Positions 23,143 to 33,938 of a stretch of 64,000 bases of DNA are shown here, piece by piece. The first letter of the stretch is position 1, and each line of letters starts with the position of its first letter. The translations under genes were made by a program, and so were the position numbers. The stretch is from Artocarpus heterophyllus (lineage: Eukaryota; Streptophyta; Magnoliopsida; Rosales; Moraceae), in assembly GCA_025403435.1 (NCBI GenBank), contig CM046348.1, forward strand, positions 18,451,679 to 18,515,678. The letters run 5' to 3'. The notes under the pieces were generated by a model. That model was not told the origin of the DNA. It did not search any database and saw only the letters and a program-made list of their open reading frames with translations.

Positions 23143-26100
23143 TTATTCGTCATCACTACTACTCTCGTTGTCAGTTTGTTCAAAACCAATATCATCGTCT
23201 TCCTCTTCATTTTCTATGCTTGTATCATCGTCGTACTCCAGTAAAGTATCATCCACTTCAAGGTCAACCTCAATATCATCAGTTGCATGACCCACTTCGA
23301 TTAATGTTGCATTCTCAACAACATTAGGATCAACATCATTTCCTCTAGATGTTGTTGACTCCAAATTGGGTCACTCAACTACTAGTTCAAAATTTGAATA
23401 AGCATCTTGTAACACCTCAACTGAACTAGAATCTTCATGTTCGGTGTCAGCAAGATCCCACACATGTCGATGACCAAACTGTTGGACCACTTTCCAATTA
23501 GGGCCATTAAGCTGATCTTCAAGATAAAACGCTTGTTTTGCTTGTGATGATAATATAAAGGGATCATCTTTATAAGCCTCGGCATTGACAAACACACTAG
23601 TCAAGTTTTTATTATGTAAGTTCCTTTTCTTTCTTGGATCAACGTCAAACCATTTACACCTAAACAACACAACTGAACAGTCATTCACATATCGGAGTAC
23701 CAATACATCTTCTAGCCGACCGTAATATGTGTTTCATCAACACCAGGTACACTAACCCCACTGTTTTGTGTTTTTCACTGAACATCATGATTGTTGCACA
23801 CAAACACCACACAAGTAGAGTACGATAGTATAGTGTCATTGGGACCAGACGCCAAGGCAAGCAATTCATCAGTGGCCTCAGGTGAATGATTTTTTCGTAA
23901 ATTATACACCTATAATGAGAAATCTATTATTGTTAGTAAATCTTCAAATATGAGTTTTTTGCCTAAAAAGACAAAAATAAGTTTTTACCTTTTTGTAAAA
24001 CCACGCCGAAAAGTCATCAATTTGAACCTTAGTCAAGTTTTTTCTACCAGTAATTTCAAGCTCACTCATGTGTTCCCTATGCACGAAATGGGTCTCATTA
24101 AAATTATGTTATATTACATACTAGAAAGTTAACAACTAAAGAGCTAAACTTACTCTATATATATTCGGATTTGCTCATTTAAATGAGTTGCTACAATCTT
24201 TACCATTGGTCGGCATTGTGCTTGGAAGACCGATAAGTTTTTCTTTGGAGCAGAATCACGATCAGGCAGGTTCCTTTTAGGCCGATTGAACTTAGTTTTG
24301 ATACCATGAAAGTAACGTTAACAGAAAGTCAAAGCCTCATTCACAACATAAGCCCTTCCGGTCATGCTTGGTTTCTAACATATTGCTAAGTGACCCAATA
24401 TACCGCTCAAAGGGGTACATCCACCTTGTATGAACAGGACCCCCTTGCATGGGTTCTTCCGAAAAATGCAAAGCAAGGTGAACCATGATATCACAAAATA
24501 CAAGCGGAAATATTCTTTCCAACTTGCATAATATTATGACAATTTGGTCTTCAACTTTCTCTAAATCAGAGATCTTTATGTTTCTGGAACAAATTTGTTG
24601 AAAGAAATAACAAAGTTCAACAATTGTATCAGTGATTTTTTTTTTTAGAAATGGACGAATATCAACCGGTAATAGACATTGCATGATCACATGACAATCG
24701 TGTGATTTAAGTTCAGTGATCTTACCATCAGCATTGACGTTCTTTTTCAAATTTCCTGCAAGCCGATCAAGAAACTTTACGGATTTAATAAAGGCACCAA
24801 ACTGTTTTCATTCTATAGGAGTTAGAGTTTAGTCTGCATGAGGTTTCATTCATCCATCCCCATCCTTATAAAGATGCAATTTATTCCTTATTTTCATGTC
24901 TGCTAAATCCATTCTTGCCTTGTCTATGTCCTTCGACTTCCCATCAATATTCAATATTGTGTCCAACAAGTTATCACAGACGTTCTTCTCAATATGCATG
25001 ACATCAAAGTTGTGCTTTAGCAACAAATCTTACCAATATTCCAATTCAAAAAATATACTCTTTTTTGTCAAGTTCAACTCGCAAGGTTCTCGCCTACGTT
25101 TCTTCCCACCAAAATCAATGTGCTTGCCCAGTAGTCTACTTCACACATGTTCTAACTTATTTAATATTTCAGCAGTAGACAAGCGTGGAGGCAGGGGTCT
25201 TTTCTTTGCCATACCATCAAATTGTTTGTCTCTCCTCATCCTATTTGAAGTTGGAAGGAATCGTCGATCACATGTATAACACGTCTTACTCCTTAAACGC
25301 TTAAAAGGAGTATGCATGTTACACGTTGGACATGCATTGTATCCCTAGCTACTCCAATAGGACAAACTGCTTTGAGCAGGAAAGCCATTGATAGTCCATA
25401 ACAACACAGCATGCATCCTAAATGATGTATTATCATAGGCATCCTAAATGATGTATTATCATAGGCATCCTAAATGATGTATTATCATAGGCATCATGAA
25501 TTACCAATCCATGCTCCCAAAGCTCTTTCAACTCATCTACAATTAGTCTCAAAAATACATCCATATCCTTTGCAGGAGCATTAGGTCTCAGAATCAACAA
25601 AGTCGACGTCAAGTATGGTTCCTTTGCACAAAGCCATGGAGGTAGATTGTATGTTGACAAGATAATTGGCCACATACTATAAGGTTGACTCATATTCCCA
25701 AACGGACTAAACCAATCAGTCGCTAAACCCAAACAAACATTTCTTACTTCAGAAGCAAAATCAGGATACCTACGATCAAATGCCTTCTATGCCTCTCCAC
25801 CTACTAGATGTTGCAGAACTCCTTGCATAGATCGACCATTTACATGCCATCTCATATCTCTTGCAGTATGTCTTGACACATACAAATGCTTCAACCGATC
25901 CTTTAAAGGAAATATCGTAATACTTTATGAGGCACTCTCTTTCCCTTCGTGTTCTGATTCACCCATCGGCTCTCACCACATATAGGACAAATGTTTCGAT
26001 CAGCATATTCTTTCCAAAATAAAGCACAGTCATACTTGCATACATGAATTGTCTTGTAACCTAAACCCAACTTATGTAACTTCATCTTGGCCTCATAGTG

Positions 26101-26619
26101 TAAAGTAGGAATATTGTTCCCTCCTGGTAATGCCTCCTTTAAAAGCTTTAGCAAAGTGTCAAAAGATTTGTTGGTCCATCTGTGAAGCACCTTTAAATGC
26201 ATCAATTTTACTAAAAAATCCAGAGATGAAAAGCTTTCGCATCCAGGATACAACTCTGCCTTAAGCTCAGCAAAAAGTTCTTCAAACTGCCCAGACTATT
26301 ATTCTTCAGTTGGACTTGACTCTTTTGGTTCGACATGATTGCTGGCCCCCACTACATCATCCAAGACATTTTGCATCTCGTCGGTAGATTGTTCATGTGT
26401 TTCATCACCATAAATGTTCGCATTATAAGATTCTCCATGGTATATCCATGTAGTATATGTTTGACTCAATCCCTTGTCAATTATATGAGCTTCAACCACT
26501 AGTAATGTTTGCATTGCTGCATTCAAATAATTAATACACAGACAACTAACTTCCCATCCTCATTCATGTAGTTTTTTGCTCTTTCCAAAAATGCCATTGC
26601 ACCATTCCAGTATCAGTCC
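23143..26619 (-). pseudogene. TNP2-type CACTA transposase with DUF4218 and DUF4216, broken
   Basis: Domains in order on the minus strand: a transposase-associated domain (about 26619-26440; FLERAKNYMNEDGK, YTTWIYHGE); the transposase_21/Tnp2 core (26253-24800; MYPGCESFSSLDFLVKLMHL, CPICGESRW, KVLRYF, GLATDWFSPFGNMSQPYSMW, then FRMHAVLLWTI after a frame change, and FDVMHIEKNVCDNLLDT); DUF4218 (24750-24337; LKSHDCHVIMQCLLPVDIRP, GGPVHTRWMYPFERYIGSL); DUF4216 (23869-23371; LRYVNDCSVVLFRCKWFDVD); and an acidic tail (23364-23143). This is the catalytic protein of CACTA elements. A 26-bp unit present three times at 25413-25490 shifts the frame in the core, and further stops and frameshifts follow. 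It cannot encode an intact enzyme. Confidence 0.88.
25413..25490. repeat. Three tandem copies of a 26-bp unit in the transposase
   Basis: Three identical head-to-tail copies of the unit beginning GCATCCTAAATGATG. The two extra copies add 52 bp, which is not a multiple of three, and break the Tnp2 frame just after HDAYDNTSFRM. Confidence 0.95.
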
Positions 26620-29600
26620 TAAAAACAATCATTTTTAAAAATCCAACTCTTGCCAATCGTCATTTTGATGTTTTCAACCCTATTATCAAATCTAATACTA
26701 AATCATTAATATGTAAAGTTTTCTAGTAAATAAATTTAAATAAATGTCACAAAAGACCTTTTCATGAAACACAGAATGGAACATGATATTATCTTCACCA
26801 TATTTGGTTACATTATATATAATTCCAAGATGCAATGTCAATAAAGTCGAAAGGCGTCAAACATATGATTAATTGTCAAAGCTAAGCTTTGAAGATTTGA
26901 AGGAAGAACATATGATTCTTTCCACCAAACTGAGTCATACATAGCATGTACTAATATCCTCAATAAAGTTTACTTTTGAAGACACTTGGGCTGTCAATTC
27001 AAGTGGCAAGTTTTAAAAGTGGAATCAAGACCAAATACCAAAACCTGAATGATGTTTGTGAGCCACGGTTCAAAACTGCAGTTTACGGTTTAAATTAATT
27101 TTGTTACTAAATTTTTTTGACAACATTTAATTTGTTACAATATTTTTAATTCAAACTATTTATGGAAACTAAGTTCCTAAACTCTAGTTAGTCACATGTA
27201 CTCTCATACATAATTTGAAGTAAAAAATCATGTGTTTTAATTACAGAGCAAACAATTCATTGGATTTATAGAAGTAACCAACGCACTTGTATAAGATCGG
27301 ATTTTTCATTCTTAAAAAAAAAAAGTAGAAAAGTTGGATATATCCAAAAACAAACAAATTCCTCGAGAACTTGCTGTACTAATTGACATTAAGTTAATCC
27401 ACTTTCAAATGGCTTCTAAGTTTTTTTTTTTTTTCTATTTTTTCCCCAAAACGACAACTGGTTAGAGGACCACAATACCAACTAAGCTAGGATTTGAAAA
27501 TAGCTTTTAATCTTACCACACTCCATGTGTAAACAAAATATTATAAATCTTTACTCCATTATTTCCTTCAAAAAACGACACTATATATCATGCTCATATC
27601 TCTCTTTCCTAATTTCTCTTTCTTTTTCTTTTCTTTTCTTTTTTTTTTTTCTTGAGAACAAGTCATTACTCAGGAAGTTGTTCCAATTTTTGAGGACTAA
27701 ATTGGACCACAAACTACGTCATAATATAATAAACAATAAAGTAGACAATAGACATGTATAATCTCAAATCTCAAGGTCGATCAATATTTTATTGTCCTCC
27801 AGCCCATGCAATCTTATTTCCTACTTATCTACTGTATATTTTTCACATGGCCTCACCGGAAGAATTTAACAAAAGGGCAAAAAAAAATCCTAATTGAGAA
27901 AATGATCTCTCTTTTTTTTGCACAAAAAAACATATTTTTTTAAGTAGGTAAATTGTCCTTGTTTTTTTCAAAAAAAAGACAAAAATAACTGTAACGAGGA
28001 GAAGAACCTCAACAGAATGAAAAGAGAAAAAAAAACTGGAACAGTTTTCATGCCCAAAAAGCATATTTTTTTGTGTCAAAAAACTATAAAAAAAAAAAGA
28101 TCATTTGCTTAAAATGACTTTTTCTTAAAGTTATTTTTCAAAATGCCCCGACCTCACCAGACTGAGTGCGACACGATGCATGTTCAATATCTTAGGGCAT
28201 CTTGTTCAACTTGTTGATTCTTTCAAGATATTCACTTTGAACTTTCTTATAGTTTTTTCGTCTAGTTTTCTTTAAACTCCGAGTCATTATCAAAACTCTG
28301 AGAAAAAAAATTATAATTTAACTCTTCAATGTACTTGTTAAACTCTAAATTAGTTGTAAAAATTGGGGATGATATATGTGAATATGAAATTACTACTAAC
28401 CCATCAAGCAAGTGCAAGAGAACCTCCAAGTTATGCGTACAAACGTGGTCATTTGTGGGCTTCAAGAACGGCGATATTGAACTCATTACCAAAAAATTAT
28501 CAAATATAAAAGCTTAATGTTTTCTCTCTTTTTCTCTTGCTAATTAAAAAATCGAAAGAGAGATTGATGAATGAAAATAAGTTTTATATATATATATATA
28601 TATATCGAATATTTTTTAACACAACATAAAACGAAAAAAAAAAAGGTTCAGAAACTTCTCTTGCCGATAAAAAAAATTTTTGCCTCTCTACACGCATCCC
28701 TCGGTTTCTTCTTTAACCAAACAAAAGTACGTGTTTAATTAACCCAAAAAAAAAAAAAAAAGAAGCATCTTTCAAAAGAAAAGTAAGAGCAACGTTCCTA
28801 GTCCGGGGGGGAAAAAGTTCCTATTCTCTATATTACTCTGCTAAATCCTACCCCTTTTCTATATGAAATTTTTTTTTATATGAACTTATGTTATGTGTAT
28901 TTTGCTTATATCATTAATTAGTTTGAATAAACATTGCAAATGAAAGGAAGAGAAGGCAGAATCCATTCCCTCAAAGGGGGGAAGAAAAAGCGGAATCTAT
29001 CAAATAGATATGCCAGTGAACAAAATGATTGAAACCTATAGACCTCAAAATATAAGGTACTGCGACCTACTCCAACATAATCTGAAAAGAGAAAAACCTT
29101 TTTCTTTTTCTTTTTTTCCTAATTTCCTAATCAATTATACTTGCAAGTTACAAGCTCACTAGTTTCTAATTTCCTAATTTCCCTTTTCTTTTTGTATCTG
29201 CCTTCAAATTTACTTGGGTGTCTCCAAAAGGGCATTACCAAAATGTAGAGCTCAACTTACAGATGTAAAACTTACTATTCACTTGACAAAATGCAGCAAT
29301 TTTGAGGAAATTAAAGCAGGAAATCCGGCAACCCAAGGTTGGCCAAAGGAAGAAATCCGGCAACCCAAGGTTGATCAAAGCAGGAAACTATAGCAAAAAA
29401 ACAAAAACATAAACAAAACTTGCAAATCCACCTCTTGAACTTTTTAATGCACCTTTTACTTTAAAAAAAAAAAAGGTAGATACATATATATATATATACA
29501 TATATGTATACATATATATATTAAAAGTGATTGATCGGCGCACAACAGTAGACAAATACCAGTCATTCATGATCAAGCCGTAAATTTAATACCAATTCAA

Positions 29601-29767
29601 GTTTTTTTTTTTCAATACTATTCAAATACGATTTCTAGTTCCCGAGTTCGAATCGTGGCAATTTTAATTTTTTTGAGTTAAAACTGTTAATTCTAAATCT
29701 TATGGTTTAAGTATTAAAATGCAATTTGAATTCGCGTTTAGAAATGCAAAATTAAAACAAAAAAAAC
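26620..29767. other. CACTA interior between leader and transposase, no gene seen
   Basis: An AT-rich stretch expected to be the long first intron of the minus-strand transposase transcript. It contains A/T homopolymer runs, an AT microsatellite (about 28582-28606), an alternating AT/TA tract (about 29478-29520) and a 32-bp-period duplication of GAAATCCGGCAACCCAAGGT at 29320-29380. No protein family is recognisable. Confidence 0.5.
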
Positions 29768-29769
29768 TT

Positions 29770-30008
29770 ACAAGGTTGGGCAGCAGACAGTGATGGCGAC
29801 AATCCGGCAACCCAAACGGCGACAATCTGGCCAACGAAGAACACCGGCGGAGCTTGTAACGGTCACAAGGTTGATCGAAAGTGTTTTTTCAAAAAAATTT
29901 GAGAGAGAGTTCAAGAGAGAGAAGGGAAGTAAAGAAGAGTGGTGAAGAGCCTGGCGGGGAAAATGGGTTTGAGGGATTAGTAAGAAATAAGCCCACAAAT
30001 TTATAGCA
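29770..30008 (-). promoter_or_regulatory. CACTA transposase promoter and leader exon
   Basis: The minus strand has CTATAAATTTG near 30005-29995, a CT-rich leader through 29860, then a GC-richer stretch ending in CCTTGTAAG (about 29775), a good 5' splice donor before a T-rich intron. This matches the position of the transcription start in CACTA elements just inside the terminal repeats. Confidence 0.6.
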
Positions 30009-30059
30009 GGTGTTTGACAATTTTGGTAGATAAATTTTTGTTAAAATATTCAACAATGA

Positions 30060-30206
30060 TATAAGTTATTGTTAAATATGAAAAATGATGAAACAGTTTC
30101 TATGACAATTAGCGACAACAACATTATTTTTATATATACTGTTTTTAGCAACGATAAAATGTCTTCTTTAAAAATTTTGTTGCTAAATCGTATAATTGTT
30201 AAAGTG
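30060..30206. repeat. CACTA right subterminal repeats and terminus
   Basis: It contains ATTAGCGACAACAACATT, TTTTTAGCAACGATAAAATG and TTTTGTTGCTAAATCG, versions of the left subterminal motif, and ends TATAATTGTTAAAGTG. The last GTG is the expected partner of CAC at 21347, but the terminus is diverged. Confidence 0.6.
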
Positions 30207-30257
30207 AAACACCTAAAGGCACCCCTAAGAACTCGCTGGGGCCCAAAGAAAGTAATT

Positions 30258-30830
30258 AACTAGCACATCAGGAGGAATTTTTTAAAGTTAACAACACCAG
30301 AGAGAGGAAAAGCTGGTCCATTTTGCAGGATTGTGCGCCACAAAGTTAGCATTCCGATCAACCTTGGCCACAGACCAGGCCGGGAGAGACGAGATAGTCG
30401 AAATGCACTCTTCTACAATACTGGCAATTTCCCATTGTCTTTCAATGAGACCAAGACGAACACTATTCGTTAAGACTTCGGAGTCTGTTTCGAAAATGGC
30501 ATGTTCTTGGTGGAGTAAAACCGCTTGCCTAGTATCACAGGGGCCAAATTTTTCACCAGAAGTCTGCCACTATGCGACACTTAGCCACCCGACCTAGTCA
30601 GCCTACCCAAGTGTTTATCCACGATGATTGTGCGCCACAAAGTTAGCATTCCGATCAACCTTGGCCACAGACCAGGCGGGGAGAGACGAGATAGTCGAAA
30701 TGCACTCTTCTACAATACTAGCGATTTCCCACTGTCTTTCAATGAGACCAAGACGAACACTATTCGTTAAGACTTCGGAGTCTGTTTCGAAAATGGCATG
30801 TTCTTGGTGGAGTAAAACCGCTTGCCTAGT
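30258..30830 (-). pseudogene. LINE RNase H C-terminal half, tandemly duplicated
   Basis: In each copy, minus-strand text reads AVLLHQEHAIFETDSEVL, LIERQWEIASIVEEC and KVDRNANFVAHN, the RVT_3 RNase H fold of plant LINEs. The ETDS aspartate is a catalytic position in RNase H. The copies lie at about 30332-30530 and 30629-30827 and differ at only a few bases. The leftmost copy runs on to AKWTS and the ORF2 end. Confidence 0.85.
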
Positions 30831-30925
30831 GTCACAGGGGCCAAATTTTTCACCGAAAGTCTGCCACTGTGCGGTACTTAGCCACCCGACCTAGTCAGCC
30901 TACCCAAGTATTTACCCACGATGAT
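30332..30925. repeat. 297-bp direct tandem duplication
   Basis: Unit 1 (30332-30628) and unit 2 (30629-30925) both begin TTGTGCGCCACAAAG and end CCACGATGA and are nearly identical. Each contains the RNase H C-terminal half plus about 95 bp from the end of the neighbouring LTR-like insert, so the duplication happened after that insertion. Confidence 0.93.
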
Positions 30926-31858
30926 CCGATAATCAAACACACAAAACCTACTTACGAAAACCACTTTCCAACCTTTAATTAATTCACAAAAGGAATACAA
31001 GTTTTGCCTCACACGGATCACCACAACACTCACTTCGTCACTTGTGAGTTGGTGTCTCAGGGCCTCACTATTTATAGACAAAATTTACAACGTGTGGCTG
31101 ACACCCCCAGCCACTAAGGATCAACTTCGGGACACTATGCATGCTAACAGCCACGTTGCAACGACTTCCACGATTCTTGGGCGAGACTTGGCCCTCTGCA
31201 CGCCACGTGCAGCCTGTTAACTTCCAGTCGCCTACTGATGTGCAAACATGGGCCACGTGGGGCGTAGTCATGGTCTAGCCGTTGGCTGGGCAACTCTCTG
31301 GTCGATCCACATTCGCCCACGACTTACGCCCACGTGCCTTCAGAATCTAGCCGTTGTGGCCATGTTTCAGAGTTAGCCGTTGAGGCCACCTGCTTCCGCG
31401 GATCGTGTGCGCACCACTCGCACACGTGGGCTGAGAGTTCGCTCGCTCACCCAACAGCCCATGCACATCTGCACATTCCCTTTTCCGCGGGGCCTTATTT
31501 GAACCGAGACTTAGCCCGCACTCAAGCCTTGTCTGCCTGTGTCTTTGTCCACTGGCTTCCCCCGAGTTTCTCGCATGCTTGTCCGCATGCCCACGCGCAC
31601 GTCTCACTGCTTGTCCGAGATGCTCGCGCGCCTGTTCGAATGCTCATGCGCCTATCCGAATGGCCACACATGCGCACCCACCTGCGTGCACATTTCTCGC
31701 CTAACCCACATGCATGGCCAAGGCCACCTTGTGCCTGCATGCTGATCCTTTGGGTCTTGTCCGAACCATGCAAAGGAGGTTACCACATGCCCCCTTGCCT
31801 TGGACATGGGCCACCCACGTCCAAGATTTGCCACCACTGACTTAGTTCGAGGTTTGGG
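30830..31858 (-). mobile_element. LTR-like insert inside the LINE RNase H domain
   Basis: RNase H homology stops at VVEAFALSLVA (about 31862) and resumes with TRQAVLLHQEH (about 30830), so about 1 kb was inserted. On the minus strand the insert has TATAAATA at 31077-31070, a GC-rich upstream part (31100-31850) and a downstream part resembling R/U5. The left boundary TGTCACA looks like an LTR end. The right boundary lacks a clear partner and the target duplication is unclear. The 168-codon plus-strand frame at 31334-31840 is a by-product of its GC content. Confidence 0.6.
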
Positions 31859-32010
31859 GGTAGCCACTAAAGAGAGGGCGAAAGCTTCCACCACTAAGGG
31901 AGATGAGGCTGCAGACACCTCTATCACGCCATTGATAAGGGATGAGTCCGGGCCTCGGGCCACCGCCAGGACAGATTCTTCCGACCAAAATGCTGCATTA
32001 GAATTCCATT
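31859..32010 (-). pseudogene. LINE RNase H N-terminal half
   Basis: The minus strand reads IKWNSNAAFWSEESVLAVAR, then SSPLVVEAFALSLVA, the start of the RVT_3 RNase H domain, up to the insert boundary. The first catalytic Asp of the family motif (usually WNSDAAF or similar) is Asn here. Confidence 0.8.
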
Positions 32011-32289
32011 TGATCTAGTCTAAAGGATAAGGGGACCAAAGTGGAGACACCGAGGGGATGCTTACTTAAGGATGGAAGCTTTGCTTATACGAGGAAAAAA
32101 CTCTGGAGATTAAGTACATAAGGTGGCACAGTTAGGCATGGTGACATTATGGACGACATTTTTCCTACATTTCCAAATAAGCTCCATGGCCACAGTGGCA
32201 AAGAGAAACATGTCAGGCTCACATTGGCCGAGGTCGAACAGAAACTGAAGCCACTATCCTATCGAGGTCCAATTAAAGACTTCAGTTCT

Positions 32290-33938
32290 CATACTCTATG
32301 AAGAAGCAAACCAGACGTGTTTAGTGATGTTGCATTCAAGAAAGATGTGATTGATATTTTCCCCTTGGAGGCCGCAAAAGGGGCACGAAAGGTCTGCAAT
32401 ACTAAAAAGGGAGTTGAGTTTTTCTCCATTTGGGAGGATATTCCATATTGCTTGCCACCAAAGAATTTTGTGGCGGGGATGAATGTTGGCTGCCCATGAC
32501 TTGTTTCTACTGTGATTTGGCAGTGGGGAAAAGTTGATGAACCTATGGCGTTGGTCTATAAAGTAGGCGGACTTAAAGGAGAATTTTTCATTTTTTGTAA
32601 GGATCCAACCCCAACGATCTTGGACATCAATGTTTGGCTTAATGCAAATAATAGCACGCAGTTTCGACGGAGAGAAAACTACGTTAAGTTTGGAGACATC
32701 CAAAGTGTCGTCCAAGAGAATGAAATTCGAGACCCTACTAAAGCCATCTAAGGGCGCTCCCGTAAGAAGGCAAGAATCCACTGAGGTGGGGAACCCAAGG
32801 TTGGTCGATTACACAAATGTGCTACCCATTACCGATCAATTTACAAGTGCCTTGTGCTAATCACTTTCTTAGTCTCACAGATACTTTTCCAAGTAGCTGA
32901 AGCACAATGAGGGGGGACTTACTCAAAAAATGAGCTTTACTCGAGATACTTAGCTTTTAGAACCTACAGACAAAGAGAAGAGCTGTTAGTTAAAACACCC
33001 CACCCCTATTTTCCCATGAGCACCCGGTTGATGTCCCCAGTTTTTCCTAAGCCGAGGCCCCTAATGTCGTTGGGAGAGCACAACTTATCCCAACTTTTAG
33101 CCTCAAGGGAGGGGAGTCAAAAGGTTTTGGCCCCCACCAAACATCTCGTAACAGGCCATTAATCTTGGAACAAGTCTCCTTAGGGAGAGACACCGAGAGC
33201 ATGGTGTAGGCAGTTAAAAATTGACTAACCGATTTGATCAACTGGAGGCGGCCAGCCTTGGATAAAACCTTTGCCTTCCAGCCTGCAAAGCGAGAATGAA
33301 GGCGATCAACAAGGAACTAAAACTGCTGGATTCGGCGCCTATCCAATATGATGGGAAGACCAAGATACTTTGGATTCCCAAACGTGCAACAAACTTTAAA
33401 AATTGAAGCAATTTTGGCCTAAGAGGCACAACAGAGGTTCTGACTGAAGAAAACAAAAGATTTGCTAAGGCTCACCATTTGGCCTGACCAGGCATAGAAA
33501 TCCTTTACTGTGATGCGGCCGAAGAGGAAGAGATTGTCTGCAAAGAAGAGATGGTCAATGTTTGGGCCACCGTGAGAAAAGGAAATACTGGATAATTTCT
33601 GGTTGGTCGCCTTGGCATTAAGGGCTCGAGACAGAACTCCCATGCACAGAATGAAGATGTAAGGCGAAAGGGGATTGCCTTGCCTCAGCCCCCTTCTCAG
33701 GGTAAAGAAGCCGAAAGGATCACCATTAGCAGGAGGTTAAATTTTGGTGTCATCATGCAGTGTTTAAACCAGTTAACCCGGCACTCACTGAGGCCAAAGT
33801 GCCTAAGCATAATGATGGCAAACTCCCAACTTAGTTTAACGTAGACCTTTTTGAGGTCAAGTTTGATAGCCATCAAGCCAGTCTTTCCTTTTCCCTCTTC
33901 GCATGGTGCACATGACTTCATTTTGATGATGCTGCTAT
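32290..33938 (-). pseudogene. LINE reverse transcriptase and zf-RVT domain
   Basis: The minus strand shows the RT palm from 33930: GLMAIKLDLKKVYVKLSWEF, LRQGNPLSPY (about 33690), then HLFFADNLFLFG (about 33550), where the usual FADD active-site box reads FADN. The thumb segment at 33241-33047 includes VSLPKETCSKINGLLRDVWWG. The zf-RVT domain at 32781-32296 includes DRWGWILTKNEKFSFKSAY, PRHKILWWQAIWNILP, CPFCGLQ and NHIFLEC. Stops and frame changes occur between segments. The region between the endonuclease linker and this palm, normally about 200 residues, is missing. Confidence 0.9.

Larger units (their letters stand above)
21347..30206 (-). mobile_element. CACTA (En/Spm) DNA transposon, ~8.9 kb, decayed
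   Basis: The left end is CACTACAAGAAAAG, the canonical plant CACTA terminus. The right end is a weaker match whose reverse complement is CACTTTAACAATTA. Both ends carry subterminal repeats based on TTAGCGACGACAAT. The interior, read on the minus strand, has a TATA box and leader near 30003-29775, then a TNP2-type transposase (26619-23143) and a TNPA-type gene (23010-22000), the standard gene order. The 3-bp flanks (TAG left, AAA right) do not match, so the right boundary or the target duplication has decayed. Several frameshifts and stops make it inactive. Confidence 0.8.

Noticed and set aside
23681..23869. 62-codon minus-strand frame, possible separate gene
   Set aside because: It is an out-of-frame reading of the DUF4216 part of the CACTA transposase.
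29640..29665. GAGTTCGAATCGTGG, resembling a tRNA B box, possible SINE or tRNA
   Set aside because: No A box at the right distance and no cloverleaf; a single B-box-like word is not enough.
31334..31840. 168-codon plus-strand open frame rich in His, Pro and Arg
   Set aside because: It lies wholly inside the GC-rich half of the LTR-like insert in the LINE, overlaps frames on both strands, and shows no domain; GC content alone explains its length.
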